The notes under the pieces were generated by a model. The model ran no database searches, was not told the DNA's origin, and saw only the letters and a program-made list of their open reading frames with translations. A program made the translations under genes and the position numbers. 48,001 bases of DNA from a virus: positions 1 through 48,001 of the IMG/VR virus record IMGVR_UViG_3300044630_001592, one strand, 5' to 3'. Shown piece by piece: positions 17,173 to 24,648 of this stretch. Numbering within the stretch: the first letter of the stretch is position 1; each line of letters opens with the position of its first letter.

Positions 17173-18186
17173 TTAAAATATATCAGACCAATCTTCGTCT
17201 TCGCCTGGTTTTGAGTAATCGGTAGGTCTCATTGCAAAGAAGTCTGTGTGTGTTACTCCTCCTGTTAAATGATAGAACCACTCTAATTGATTTGCCGATT
17301 CTGTATCGTAAGTGAAATACTCATCTCCACCTGGAAAAGGATTATAACCTAATTCTGCTAACTTCTCATTGATTCTTTGTGAAATAAAGTTTTTAAGGTC
17401 TTCTTTTTTAAGGTTTTCCAAATCACCCATTTCAAATATCTTATCAATATAGTTAAACTCCAACCCTTGCATTATGTGTGCTGCTTGATAAACTGCAGAT
17501 TTTGCTTCTTCTAATAGTTCTGGAAACTCTTCACACATATGTCTGAATAATTGGCAACCCATCTTTGAGTGTAATGATTCATCTCTAACACTCCACTTCA
17601 TTTGTTGTCCAATTCCTTTTAATTTGTTTCTCATTTGGAAACTATAAAGAACTGCAAATGAAGAGTACAATGCTACACCCTCTGTGAATGCAGAAAAGAT
17701 TGCTAAACTCTTTGCTACTTCAATTCTTGCCTTTACATTTGTTTGTAAATCTTCGGGTGTCCAATCTGCCGTAGTTTGAGTTAAGTTTTCAAATCTAGCT
17801 TTCATTGAATCATCGTGTAAGAATCCTGCGAAGTCATCTAATCCTAGTGTTTCATTTAAGTAAGAGTATGCAACTGAATGGATTGTTTCTTGTGAACCAA
17901 ATAACATTGCCATCTGTTTGATTTCGTGCTTTGGAAACCATTTAGTAACCATACCCGTCCAATAATCGGAAACTGCACATTCTGTTTGAGCAAAACCCAA
18001 AAGAATGTTTCCAACTAAATTCTTTTCTTCAACTGTAAGATTTTCGTTCCAATCTTTAACATCTCCTTGCATTGGAATTTCCGTATGCAACCAAAATGCC
18101 TGAGCTTGTTGTAACCAACCTTCCGTATAATAAACTGGATATTCAAATGGTTTGTATGGTATCCTTTCTGTAAATAATTTGCTCAT
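17173..18186 (-). CDS. nrdB: Ribonucleotide reductase beta subunit, class I
   Basis: The 337-residue protein has the ferritin-like diiron pattern of NrdB: an early carboxylate helix (DWNENLTVEEKNLVGNILLG), QETIHSVAYSYL with an ExxH pair, a mid-chain EGVALYSSF and the second ExxH in RDESLHSKMG. It generates the radical for NrdA. The C-terminus (EDEDWSDIF) has the acidic, aromatic tail that docks to the alpha subunit. It is separated by 88 bases from gp41 and immediately precedes nrdA. A tyrosine three residues after the first ExxH histidine is a candidate radical site, but I did not verify alignment. Confidence 0.95.
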   Translation of the reverse strand: MSKLFTERIPYKPFEYPVYYTEGWLQQAQAFWLHTEIPMQGDVKDWNENLTVEEKNLVGNILLGFAQTECAVSDYWTGMVTKWFPKHEIKQMAMLFGSQETIHSVAYSYLNETLGLDDFAGFLHDDSMKARFENLTQTTADWTPEDLQTNVKARIEVAKSLAIFSAFTEGVALYSSFAVLYSFQMRNKLKGIGQQMKWSVRDESLHSKMGCQLFRHMCEEFPELLEEAKSAVYQAAHIMQGLEFNYIDKIFEMGDLENLKKEDLKNFISQRINEKLAELGYNPFPGGDEYFTYDTESANQLEWFYHLTGGVTHTDFFAMRPTDYSKPGEDEDWSDIF

Positions 18187-18274
18187 ATTTTTTTAAAATT
18201 TATTGTTCAAAGTGTAGATATAACTATGTAACGATTGGATAAATTTTCTGTTTTCTTTAGAAAATTTTATACAA
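18187..18274 (-). promoter_or_regulatory. nrdB upstream spacer with a possible degenerate promoter
   Basis: This 88-base AT-rich gap between gp41 and nrdB contains the sense-strand string CTACACTTTGAACAATAAAT, similar to the early promoter downstream box and leader but with two mismatches from TAnnTTTG. A small perfect inverted repeat TTTTCT-AA-AGAAAA lies upstream of it. Function is uncertain. Confidence 0.3.
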
Positions 18275-19633
18275 TTATCCCATATTATCAACATACTTTT
18301 TATGGAGCAATTTCTTCTCTAATCCCTCCCCATCTTTACTATCTCTAGTAGATGCCATACCATCTGCCGATGAAGCTGCAAACACATCCATAACACCTGT
18401 GAATGTATCAATCTTCGCAGGAAACGTTAATCCATCAGGTCCAAATCGATTCTTAACGATGTGAATACGACCTGTGTTTGATAACTTATCCTTTGTTTTT
18501 CTACTAACACTCATAATGAAGTCAGCCGTTTGAACTTTCTTATACGAATCTCCAACCGAATCGGCTTGGATAACCTCGTGGTCAATAGCTGCTCTGTTAG
18601 TTTGTGTTGCAGTCCATATTGGTATTTTAGTAATACCACTCAATCCTCGCAACTCCTCATAGATTCCACCCAACTCTGCATACAACCCATCTCTATTACC
18701 ATTACTTGATTTTAATAAATCAGCATAATCAATAATAATAAGTTGTGGATTAAACCCGATTTGTCTCATCTTCTCAATGTGAGCAGATAAGGTTTTGGAT
18801 GATGCAAATTGTGGTGGATAATATTTAATACGAACTCTACCAGGAACTGCTTTAATTTTTCTGATTACCTCATCTTTTCTATCCTTATGTTCGGATGTTT
18901 GGATGTTTGTAAGGATAGTAGTATATCGTTGTCCTACATAACTTTCAGATAGTTCTAATGTATAGTGTAATACATCAATTCCTCTTTGTAATGCCGAACA
19001 AGCTATTTTGGATAAGAACCAACTCTTTCCGATACCAGACGGAGCCATTACAACTCCTAATTCTCCTGGTCCTAAACCACCATCCATTAGTTCATCAATA
19101 ACATCCCAACCTGTAGGAACTGAATCTCTCTTTACATCTTCCATAATAGATTCAAATTCTTCAATATAATCTAAACCTAAATCGGATTCTACACCCACTT
19201 TGGATGCAGCTGTCATAGTGTCAATAATTCTATCGTATTGACCTAACTTTAATAACTCTACGGATTTTAAAAGAGCTTCTTTTACTTTTTGATTTTTAGC
19301 AAATGTAAGGTATTCGTTTTTAACATAGGGCAAATCATTTGCCTCCATTTGTTGATATACACTTTTAAGTTGTTCAACAATGGTTTGTTTTAATCCTTTA
19401 TCCTCAACTGTACCAACTTTGATTTTGAAAACCTCCATTGTTGGTACTGCACGATATTCACCAAAGTAATCAATTACTTCGTTTATAATCCATTTATTTG
19501 CTTCGGATTCAAAGAATGCAGCTTTGGTGATTTCACTTACCTGCTCTAAAAACTTTACATCTGATATAAGAGAAGCAACTACTTTAGATTGATACGATTG
19601 TCCATACTTTACCAATGTATCTACTGCTTCCAT
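18275..19633 (-). CDS. 41: Replicative DNA helicase, gp41-like (DnaB family)
   Basis: The 452-residue protein is a RecA-fold hexameric helicase. Walker A is VMAPSGIGKSWFLSKIA (about residues 196-212) and Walker B is LIIIDYADLLKSS. The segment GRIHIVKNRFGPDG resembles the C-terminal arginine-finger and DNA-binding region of DnaB/gp41 proteins. The N-terminal 170 residues are helical, as in the DnaB N-terminal domain. It unwinds the fork ahead of gp43. The gene overlaps or abuts the 72-residue gene upstream (junction at 19633). No gp61-type primase is seen within the window. Confidence 0.92.
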   Translation of the reverse strand: MEAVDTLVKYGQSYQSKVVASLISDVKFLEQVSEITKAAFFESEANKWIINEVIDYFGEYRAVPTMEVFKIKVGTVEDKGLKQTIVEQLKSVYQQMEANDLPYVKNEYLTFAKNQKVKEALLKSVELLKLGQYDRIIDTMTAASKVGVESDLGLDYIEEFESIMEDVKRDSVPTGWDVIDELMDGGLGPGELGVVMAPSGIGKSWFLSKIACSALQRGIDVLHYTLELSESYVGQRYTTILTNIQTSEHKDRKDEVIRKIKAVPGRVRIKYYPPQFASSKTLSAHIEKMRQIGFNPQLIIIDYADLLKSSNGNRDGLYAELGGIYEELRGLSGITKIPIWTATQTNRAAIDHEVIQADSVGDSYKKVQTADFIMSVSRKTKDKLSNTGRIHIVKNRFGPDGLTFPAKIDTFTGVMDVFAASSADGMASTRDSKDGEGLEKKLLHKKYVDNMG

Positions 19634-19851
19634 TATTTAGTTTTTTTCTTTCTTGCTAATCTCTTTTCCTCAATTGATAACTCAGCCACATCATTAGCTT
19701 GGTTGTTAGCCACATCGGGCTTTGTCGGTTTACGAAGTGCTTTCCATTCTGATTTAGGAACGAACACCCAACCGTATTGTAATACTTTTAAATCTGCTTC
19801 TTCTTCTTTTACTCTGCGGATTTCTCCTTCTTTATTTTTAATGCACTTCAT
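19633..19851 (-). CDS. Small basic protein of unknown function, upstream of gp41
   Basis: The 72-residue protein starts MKCIKNKEGEIRRVKEEE, has a middle segment VLQYGWVFVPKSEWKAL, and ends in a lysine/arginine-rich tail. I do not recognise a family. The WVFVPKSEWK core is typical of short phage proteins that adopt a small beta fold, but this is only an impression. Its stop is fused to the start of the gp41 gene at 19633, so it is likely co-translated with the helicase. A helicase accessory role would be inference from position only. Confidence 0.65.
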   Translation of the reverse strand: MKCIKNKEGEIRRVKEEEADLKVLQYGWVFVPKSEWKALRKPTKPDVANNQANDVAELSIEEKRLARKKKTK

Positions 19852-19872
19852 CTATTCCGTGTTTTGTTTAAA

Positions 19873-20181
19873 TTATTTAACTACCATTAAAATTTCTGAT
19901 TCTCTTAATAGAATATATTTGTTACCTCCTACTTTAATCTCTAATCCTTGATGGTATGGTGGAATGATTACTTCATCACCTACTTCTAAATTCATTGGAA
20001 TCAATGTTCCAGATTGTGTGTAAATACCAGGTCCTACTGATTCTACTCTTGCTCTTTTAATATCTTCGTTTTTAACTGAATCGGGTATAATTATACCACC
20101 TGCTGTCTGTGAAACCTCTGATTCTAATTCTGTTAAAAGAACTCTATCTCCTAACGGTTTTGCTAATCTTTCTTCTGCCAT
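19873..20181 (-). CDS. groES: GroES-type co-chaperonin
   Basis: From the ATG at 20181 the product is 102 residues and begins MAEERLAKPLGDRVLL, a normal GroES start; an upstream ATG at 20226 would add 15 residues within the preceding gene and is less likely. The mobile loop is intact: SQTAGGIIIPDSVK, with the GGIIIP triplet that docks to GroEL. VGDEVIIPPYHQGLEIKVGG and the last strand complete the barrel. T4 encodes the diverged analogue gp31 for folding its capsid protein. This phage instead has a recognisable GroES homologue, probably acquired from a bacterium. It would act with host GroEL. Confidence 0.93.
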   Translation of the reverse strand: MAEERLAKPLGDRVLLTELESEVSQTAGGIIIPDSVKNEDIKRARVESVGPGIYTQSGTLIPMNLEVGDEVIIPPYHQGLEIKVGGNKYILLRESEILMVVK

Positions 20182-20186
20182 TTGTT

Positions 20187-21254
20187 TTAAAATTTTGAAA
20201 TGTGTAAAAATGTACTTTGTAACCAATCTGTTATACTAGGGAATGCATCTAATACTTTATGCTTTAATCCTAATTTTAAGAAACCTTGCTTATCAAACTT
20301 AACAGTATCTTCGTTGTATCTATCTATAATCTTCATACGGATAGTACCACTAAATTCTGGTTCTGATAATTGCATCAATTTACGATTTCTTTTTAATATT
20401 TCCAAGTTATTTTCAAATAAATCGTAAGCTTTTGTTTTCTTTGGTTGCTCTTTGATAAATTCTAATAAAGATTCAGTAGTTTGAACTACCTCTTCAGTTA
20501 ATATTGGAAAGTTTTTTATAATTGTTTTTAATCCTAATCCGGGTAAACCATTTAAATTATCAGATTTATCACCGTCAATCATTCTGAAATTGACAAAGTT
20601 ATGTGGGTGGATTCCGAACTCTTCTACCACTTCTGGTATATTATAGATTTTCTTTTTAGATGGTGAATAAACACTTACATCTTTATTTACCAATTGTAAG
20701 AAATCTTTATCGGAACTCATTATCACAACCTTCTCATCTTCCTTCTTTAATTGAGTAGTGATGTAAGCAATAACATCATCGGCTTCGATTCCATCATAAA
20801 TCATAATGGATACTGGTAAAGAAGAAAGTAATTCACCTAATCCGACCATTTGCCGTCTCATAGATTGACTTTCTTCTTCTGGATTCATTTCAACAGATGC
20901 AGCACGATTCAATCTCATTTTGATTTTGTTGTTGCCTCTATCTGCTTTATAACCAGAGTATATATCTTGTCTGCTTTTGTTACCACCTTTACCATCAAAT
21001 ACAATGATACATCGGGTAGGATTGATTGTACGGATTGCGTAGCCGATACTTTTTAAAGTACCGACTATGCCTCCAATGTGGTCTCCATTATCGTTAAGAT
21101 TTGGAGCAGTTGACCAAGAACGAATGAAGGTATTAAGACCATCAATAATTAATGTTTTGGAGTTACGATGTAAATCACCAAATTCATTATGTTCTTTATC
21201 TATTTGTTTTAGTATATCTAAATACCTTTTGTTAATCTGACTCATTGCCTTCAT
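20187..21254 (-). CDS. rnh: 5'-3' exonuclease / RNase H, FEN-1 family
   Basis: The protein (355 residues from the first ATG, 352 from the ATG at 21245) has the acidic active site of FEN-like 5' nucleases: LIIDGLNTFIRS, CIIVFDGKGGNKSRQDIYSGYK, YDGIEADDVIAYI and VIMSSDKDFLQLV, then the helix-hairpin-helix MIDGDKSDNLNGLPGLGLKT. It resembles T4 RNase H, which removes Okazaki RNA primers and flaps. The start overlaps the end of uvsX by 14 to 23 bases. The catalytic aspartates all appear present. Confidence 0.92.
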   Translation of the reverse strand: MKAMSQINKRYLDILKQIDKEHNEFGDLHRNSKTLIIDGLNTFIRSWSTAPNLNDNGDHIGGIVGTLKSIGYAIRTINPTRCIIVFDGKGGNKSRQDIYSGYKADRGNNKIKMRLNRAASVEMNPEEESQSMRRQMVGLGELLSSLPVSIMIYDGIEADDVIAYITTQLKKEDEKVVIMSSDKDFLQLVNKDVSVYSPSKKKIYNIPEVVEEFGIHPHNFVNFRMIDGDKSDNLNGLPGLGLKTIIKNFPILTEEVVQTTESLLEFIKEQPKKTKAYDLFENNLEILKRNRKLMQLSEPEFSGTIRMKIIDRYNEDTVKFDKQGFLKLGLKHKVLDAFPSITDWLQSTFLHISKF

Positions 21255-22335
21255 CCGTTGTTATTTCAACTTCCTCTGATGCTGATGTTTTATATTGTAA
21301 AATAGTTGCTTCGCAGATTCTACGATAGATTTGGTCTTTTAAAGACTCATCCTGTAAAATAGATACAAAGTCTTTTGATTGGAATTTGATTTCCTCTCCT
21401 GATTCAATATCAGTATATGTGTACCAAGCACCGGCTTGTTTTACTAATTTTTGGTCTTTCATAACTGAAATCCACCCACCATAGTTATCAATACCTCTAT
21501 CAAAGAAAATATCAAAATCTGCGTGTCTCAAAGGAGGTCCCATTCTGTTTTTGATAACCTGACAACGAACCTTAATACCTACGATTCTATCTCCTGCTTT
21601 CAATTGTCCCATATTCTTCAATCTCAATCTAACAGATGCGTGGAATGCAAGTGCTTTTCCACCCGATGTTGTCCACGGGTCTCCAAACATTGCGTTCATT
21701 TTCTGTCTTAATTGGTTTGTGAATACTAATGCAATAGATTGTCTACCAATCATATTGGTAATCTTTCTCATTGCTTTTGAAATGATGATTGCCTTATCAG
21801 TTGCGTAACCGTCTTTATCATAATCAGCTTCCATCTCTTTCTTTGAAGATGCTGCTGCTACTGAATCTACTACGATTGTAACTAATCTATCCTTATCACC
21901 CTTACGAACTTGCTCAATAATTGTTTCACAAGCTTCAAAAATACCCTCAACGGTATCTACTGAAACATAAAGGAGTTTGGAAATATCCACTCCAATTGCT
22001 TCTAAAAATTCTCTACTAACTGCGGTTTCGGTATCAATCAGAACTGCAACACCACCTTTACGTTGTGCTTCAGCTAATAAATGGGCAGAGAGCAGAGATT
22101 TTCCACTCTGCTCTAAACCCGTTATTTCTGTTATTCTACCAACTGGCAATCCACCATAAGGTCTGTTTGAGATTGCAACATCTAACATTGCATTTCCCGT
22201 TGATAACCAATCTTTGACGTTTGTCGGTGCATCCGAACTATCATCGTCTAAGAAATAGGCAATCTTCCCATCCTTATTTTGTTTGTTTAGAGAATCGGCA
22301 AGTAAACTTGCTAAATCATCTTCTCTTTTTGCCAT
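21232..22335 (-). CDS. uvsX: UvsX RecA-like recombinase
   Basis: The 367-residue protein is a RecA/UvsX ATPase. Walker A is TGLEQSGKSLLSAHL (about residues 70-84), Walker B is VTIVVDSVAAASSKKEME, and the DNA-binding loop region contains NQLRQKMNAMFGDPWTTSGG. It forms presynaptic filaments on ssDNA with gp32 and drives strand exchange and recombination-dependent replication. It follows gp32 by 12 bases, a functional pairing. Length is close to T4 UvsX (391 residues). UvsY, the mediator, is not recognised in this window. Confidence 0.95.
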   Translation of the reverse strand: MAKREDDLASLLADSLNKQNKDGKIAYFLDDDSSDAPTNVKDWLSTGNAMLDVAISNRPYGGLPVGRITEITGLEQSGKSLLSAHLLAEAQRKGGVAVLIDTETAVSREFLEAIGVDISKLLYVSVDTVEGIFEACETIIEQVRKGDKDRLVTIVVDSVAAASSKKEMEADYDKDGYATDKAIIISKAMRKITNMIGRQSIALVFTNQLRQKMNAMFGDPWTTSGGKALAFHASVRLRLKNMGQLKAGDRIVGIKVRCQVIKNRMGPPLRHADFDIFFDRGIDNYGGWISVMKDQKLVKQAGAWYTYTDIESGEEIKFQSKDFVSILQDESLKDQIYRRICEATILQYKTSASEEVEITTDEGNESD

Positions 22336-22347
22336 TTGTAACTAATT

Positions 22348-23214
22348 TTAGTTGTTAAATAAATCGTCAAATGCCGAAGTAACATCATCTTTTGTTGTTA
22401 CCGATGCTTTTGGTGCAGGTGTGATAGGAAGTTCATCATCCCAAGGTAGTGTATCTACTACTGGTTTTGATTCTACTCCACCACCCAAATCATGTGATAC
22501 CGATGGTTTTGGCTTTGGTGCTTCTAATTCAGCAACAACCTCATCACTATCACCGTTAGCTCCTGCAGTTGGGTTTAACCAATTTTCTAATACTGATTTT
22601 AATTCTGCGTAAGATAATTCAGAATACAATTCCGTAATATCTTTTTGTGCGTTCAATAATTCAGTTACTGCTTCTGCTTCTGGTAAGATTTTAGATACCG
22701 CAGGTTTAACTCTGATTGTAGTTGTTGGGTATGCTGCATTTGATTCCTCAGCAGATACTACTTCTAATACAATATCACGTCCTGTGTGTGGGTCTGTAAT
22801 ATCACCGTAATCAGGGTCTGCAATGTATCCTAAGATGTCCTGATAAACAGTTTTACCAAATCCCCAAAACTTAACTCCTTCACTTTCCTTACCTCTTACG
22901 ATTACAGGTGCGAATGTTCTTAATTTTGGCTCCATCTTCTTACCTGCTTTCCAATCGTCTGTATCACCTGTACGTTTAAGTTTTTCTGCAAACTCTACGA
23001 TTGGGTCAGGTCTACCAAATGAAATTGGAGATAGATAAGTTTTGTTGTTAATATTGTAGTGAAAATACAATTCAATAAAAGGATTGTCCTTATTAAATTT
23101 GTAAGGTACTAAACGGATTTGAGATTTTCCGTTTGCCGGTTTCCAAATTGAATCCGACTTCTTTGTGTTTGTTTGAAGAGAGCTAAATCTCTTTAATGCT
23201 AATGAAATGTCCAT
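22348..23214 (-). CDS. 32: Single-stranded DNA-binding protein, gp32-like
   Basis: The 288-residue protein has the three-part layout of gp32: a basic N-terminal segment for cooperativity (SLALKRFSSLQTNTKKSDS region), a central OB-like core with FRLVPYK-like QIRLVPYKFN and aromatic FWGFGKTVYQDIL, and an acidic, proline-rich C-terminal tail ending FDDLFNN that in T4 binds replication partners. No zinc ligands (Cys) are visible in the core, so it differs from T4 gp32, which binds zinc. It binds ssDNA at forks. It has its own promoter and a structured leader (23258-23296), in line with autogenous control in T4. Confidence 0.88.
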   Translation of the reverse strand: MDISLALKRFSSLQTNTKKSDSIWKPANGKSQIRLVPYKFNKDNPFIELYFHYNINNKTYLSPISFGRPDPIVEFAEKLKRTGDTDDWKAGKKMEPKLRTFAPVIVRGKESEGVKFWGFGKTVYQDILGYIADPDYGDITDPHTGRDIVLEVVSAEESNAAYPTTTIRVKPAVSKILPEAEAVTELLNAQKDITELYSELSYAELKSVLENWLNPTAGANGDSDEVVAELEAPKPKPSVSHDLGGGVESKPVVDTLPWDDELPITPAPKASVTTKDDVTSAFDDLFNN

Positions 23215-23257
23215 TGCTTTTTTAAATTTTAAGTGTTAATAAATTGTTTTAAATTTT

Positions 23258-23296
23258 AAGGTTATATCGCGATTACCTATATCTAAATATAACCTT
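23258..23296 (-). promoter_or_regulatory. gp32 leader hairpin, possible autogenous operator
   Basis: In the leader between the gp32 promoter and ATG, AAGGTTATAT and ATATAACCTT form a perfect 10-bp stem around a 19-base loop, followed by about 40 bases of almost pure A+T up to the start. In T4, gp32 represses its own mRNA by nucleating at a leader pseudoknot and coating unstructured AU-rich RNA. This arrangement is similar in layout, but the sequence is unrelated. Confidence 0.5.
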
Positions 23297-23312
23297 TTTA
23301 CATTTTGTTGTA

Positions 23313-23344
23313 TAAAGATACAACATTTTTTTTACTTTTCCAAG
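23313..23344 (-). promoter_or_regulatory. Promoter for gp32, with a palindromic downstream box
   Basis: Sense strand reads CTTG, 20 bases, TATCTTTA. The -7 box departs from TAnnTTTG in its last base. The box sits in the palindrome TGTTGTAT-CTTT-ATACAACA, which could be an operator. The leader to the gp32 ATG is about 90 bases. The sequence TTGGAAAAGTAAAA in its spacer is shared with the 24165-24196 promoter. Confidence 0.55.
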
Positions 23345-23369
23345 CTTTATTTTGCCCAATAAAAAACCT

Positions 23370-23726
23370 TTATTTTGCCCATTTTCCTCTACTCACTAAT
23401 TGAGCAATTACGGAATATATAGATAGGTCTTGGTAAGTATCTTCAACTGATTCTCCAACTTCATCTGGTTGACCCATAACTACCAATTGTTTTAATCTGT
23501 TGATTTTATCATTTTGTCTGAACCACAATCCAGTCAAAGATAGTTTAATATCTTCTTTGGTTTGTAATGGTGTTCCTACTGAAATGTTACCAGGTCCGTA
23601 GTTTCTTTGTTTTTTACAAAATGTATCATACATCTCGTTTAAAATAACTTTGAATTCCTCACAAGTTTGTGGATACACTTCTTCGCAATATTCAATTGCC
23701 GATTGTTCTAGTTTGGTTTCTGTCAT
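23370..23726 (-). CDS. Nmad1/DUF1599-like nucleotide-modification-associated protein
   Basis: The 118-residue helical protein fits the DUF1599 (Nmad1) pattern: FCKKQRNYGPGNIS near residues 36-49, then LSLTGLWFRQNDKINRL with the R-x-x-DK-x-x-RL helix, and ESVEDTYQDLSIYSVI with the acidic helix. The family is associated with phage nucleotide and base modification. Its fold resembles all-alpha NTP pyrophosphatases, so hydrolysis of a nucleotide to bias the pool is plausible. It precedes gp32 by about 150 bases and follows a 41-residue gene by three bases. Confidence 0.72.
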   Translation of the reverse strand: MTETKLEQSAIEYCEEVYPQTCEEFKVILNEMYDTFCKKQRNYGPGNISVGTPLQTKEDIKLSLTGLWFRQNDKINRLKQLVVMGQPDEVGESVEDTYQDLSIYSVIAQLVSRGKWAK

Positions 23727-23729
23727 AAC

Positions 23730-23855
23730 TTATTTTTTAATACCCCATTTTTTTTCTAACATAGTATAATACCTCTGTGTTTTGTTTCCGTTATACAGAA
23801 AATACACAATGTGGATGTCTAACCACAATTCAATCTTTTTTAGTAACTGTTTCAT
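23730..23855 (-). CDS. 41-residue small protein
   Basis: An ATG at 23855 opens a 41-codon frame ending TAA at 23730. The product begins MKQLLKKIELWLDIHIVYFL and ends KWGIKK, a short amphipathic, possibly membrane-associating peptide with a basic tail. It fills the gap between two neighbouring genes neatly: it overlaps the upstream stop by 26 bases and ends three bases before the next ATG, with an A-rich ribosome-binding region (AATAAAAAAG) just before its ATG. Function unknown. The fit is suggestive but a frame this short could be fortuitous. Confidence 0.5.
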   Translation of the reverse strand: MKQLLKKIELWLDIHIVYFLYNGNKTQRYYTMLEKKWGIKK

Positions 23856-24159
23856 CTTTTTTATTTATTTTGTTTTTAAGTTTTATTGCTAATGCGCACA
23901 ATTCGTATTCTTCGTTTTCTTCCAAAATTTTTATATTATCATCCAACAAACCATCAAATTCATTACTTCTAATTGATAATGCTATAACAAGAATTCCTTT
24001 TACAATTATTTCTGCAAAATCTATCTTTTTTCTTTTGTTTATTACGGCATAATTTATTGCATGAATTATTGCTTTGGCAATTTCAATTTGATGTTTTTCA
24101 AATAGTTCGTTTGGATTATCTTCCGAAATCTGTAATGGGACGAATTTTTCTGCTTTCAT
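23830..24159 (-). CDS. Small early protein of unknown function
   Basis: The 109-residue, mostly helical protein contains EKHQIEIAKAIIHAINYAVI, a hydrophobic stretch IIVKGILVIALSIR, and a charged C-terminal tail ending in KKD. I do not recognise a family. A matching promoter (24165-24196) abuts it with only five bases between the box and the ATG, so its message is leaderless or nearly so. The helical character and position as the first gene of the early unit are compatible with a host-takeover protein, but nothing in the sequence proves that. Confidence 0.7.
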   Translation of the reverse strand: MKAEKFVPLQISEDNPNELFEKHQIEIAKAIIHAINYAVINKRKKIDFAEIIVKGILVIALSIRSNEFDGLLDDNIKILEENEEYELCALAIKLKNKINKKDETVTKKD

Positions 24160-24164
24160 TAATA

Positions 24165-24196
24165 CAAATATACGGAAAATATTTTACTTTTCCAAA
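24165..24196 (-). promoter_or_regulatory. Early promoter, leaderless type
   Basis: Sense strand reads TTTG, 20 bases, TATATTTG, TATTA, ATG. Both boxes match the Bacteroidetes sigma-A pattern. It lies across the end of the 135-residue gene. Confidence 0.75.
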
Positions 24197-24591
24197 TTAT
24201 CTATATTAATTGCTTTAAAAACTTTTGTAGGAATTTTTTTGTATCCGTTTGGAGATGTTGTGATAATACAGTTTTTGTATTCATCCCACTCTAACTGATA
24301 AGTATTATCTAACATACCACCTGTTTTCGATTTAACCACTTCGTTAAGTGCGTTGATAGTGTAGATTGTATTGGATTGTTTTTTTCTATGAACTAAAATT
24401 GTTTTCCACACAGATGGAATAGCCAAAGAACCCTTTTCTACATTAAATGTAATATAAAGTTCTCCCAAATTTGTTTTACTCTCTAATACAAAAACGTTTG
24501 GATTTGTAAGTATATATTGGTTTAGAACGAATTCTAATGATTTATCTAGTTCTTCTTTTGTGGTAAAAAGACATAATAACTGTGTATTCAT
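24184..24591 (-). CDS. Protein of unknown function
   Basis: The 135-residue protein starts MNTQLLCLFTTKEELDKSLE and has a beta-rich middle, TNLGELYITFNVEKGS and KTILVHRKKQSNTIYTINAL, ending EWDEYKNCIITTSP plus a basic tail. I recognise no family. It is preceded by a late-type box (24617-24625), so it probably belongs to the virion-gene expression class even though it is the last gene before the early region. A virion-associated or assembly role is inference from that only. Confidence 0.7.
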   Translation of the reverse strand: MNTQLLCLFTTKEELDKSLEFVLNQYILTNPNVFVLESKTNLGELYITFNVEKGSLAIPSVWKTILVHRKKQSNTIYTINALNEVVKSKTGGMLDNTYQLEWDEYKNCIITTSPNGYKKIPTKVFKAINIDNLEK

Positions 24592-24616
24592 CTATTATTA
24601 GTTTATTAACTTTAAG

Positions 24617-24625
24617 GATAAATAT
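24617..24625 (-). promoter_or_regulatory. Late-type promoter box
   Basis: Sense strand ATATTTATC, about 25 bases before the ATG of the 135-residue gene. It is one mismatch from the ATATTTATA box found before other late genes. Confidence 0.4.
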
Positions 24626-24648
24626 AAAATTACAAACTAAAAACGATT

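Noticed and set aside
20182-20226. GroES start at 20226
   Set aside because: Adds a non-homologous 15-residue leader overlapping the exonuclease gene; the ATG at 20181 yields the canonical GroES N-terminus.
23301-23333. Plus-strand terminator: palindrome TGTTGTAT-AAAG-ATACAACA followed by eight T
   Set aside because: No plus-strand gene exists for it to terminate. On the sense strand it has no T tract and overlaps the gp32 promoter box, so I treat it as a promoter palindrome.
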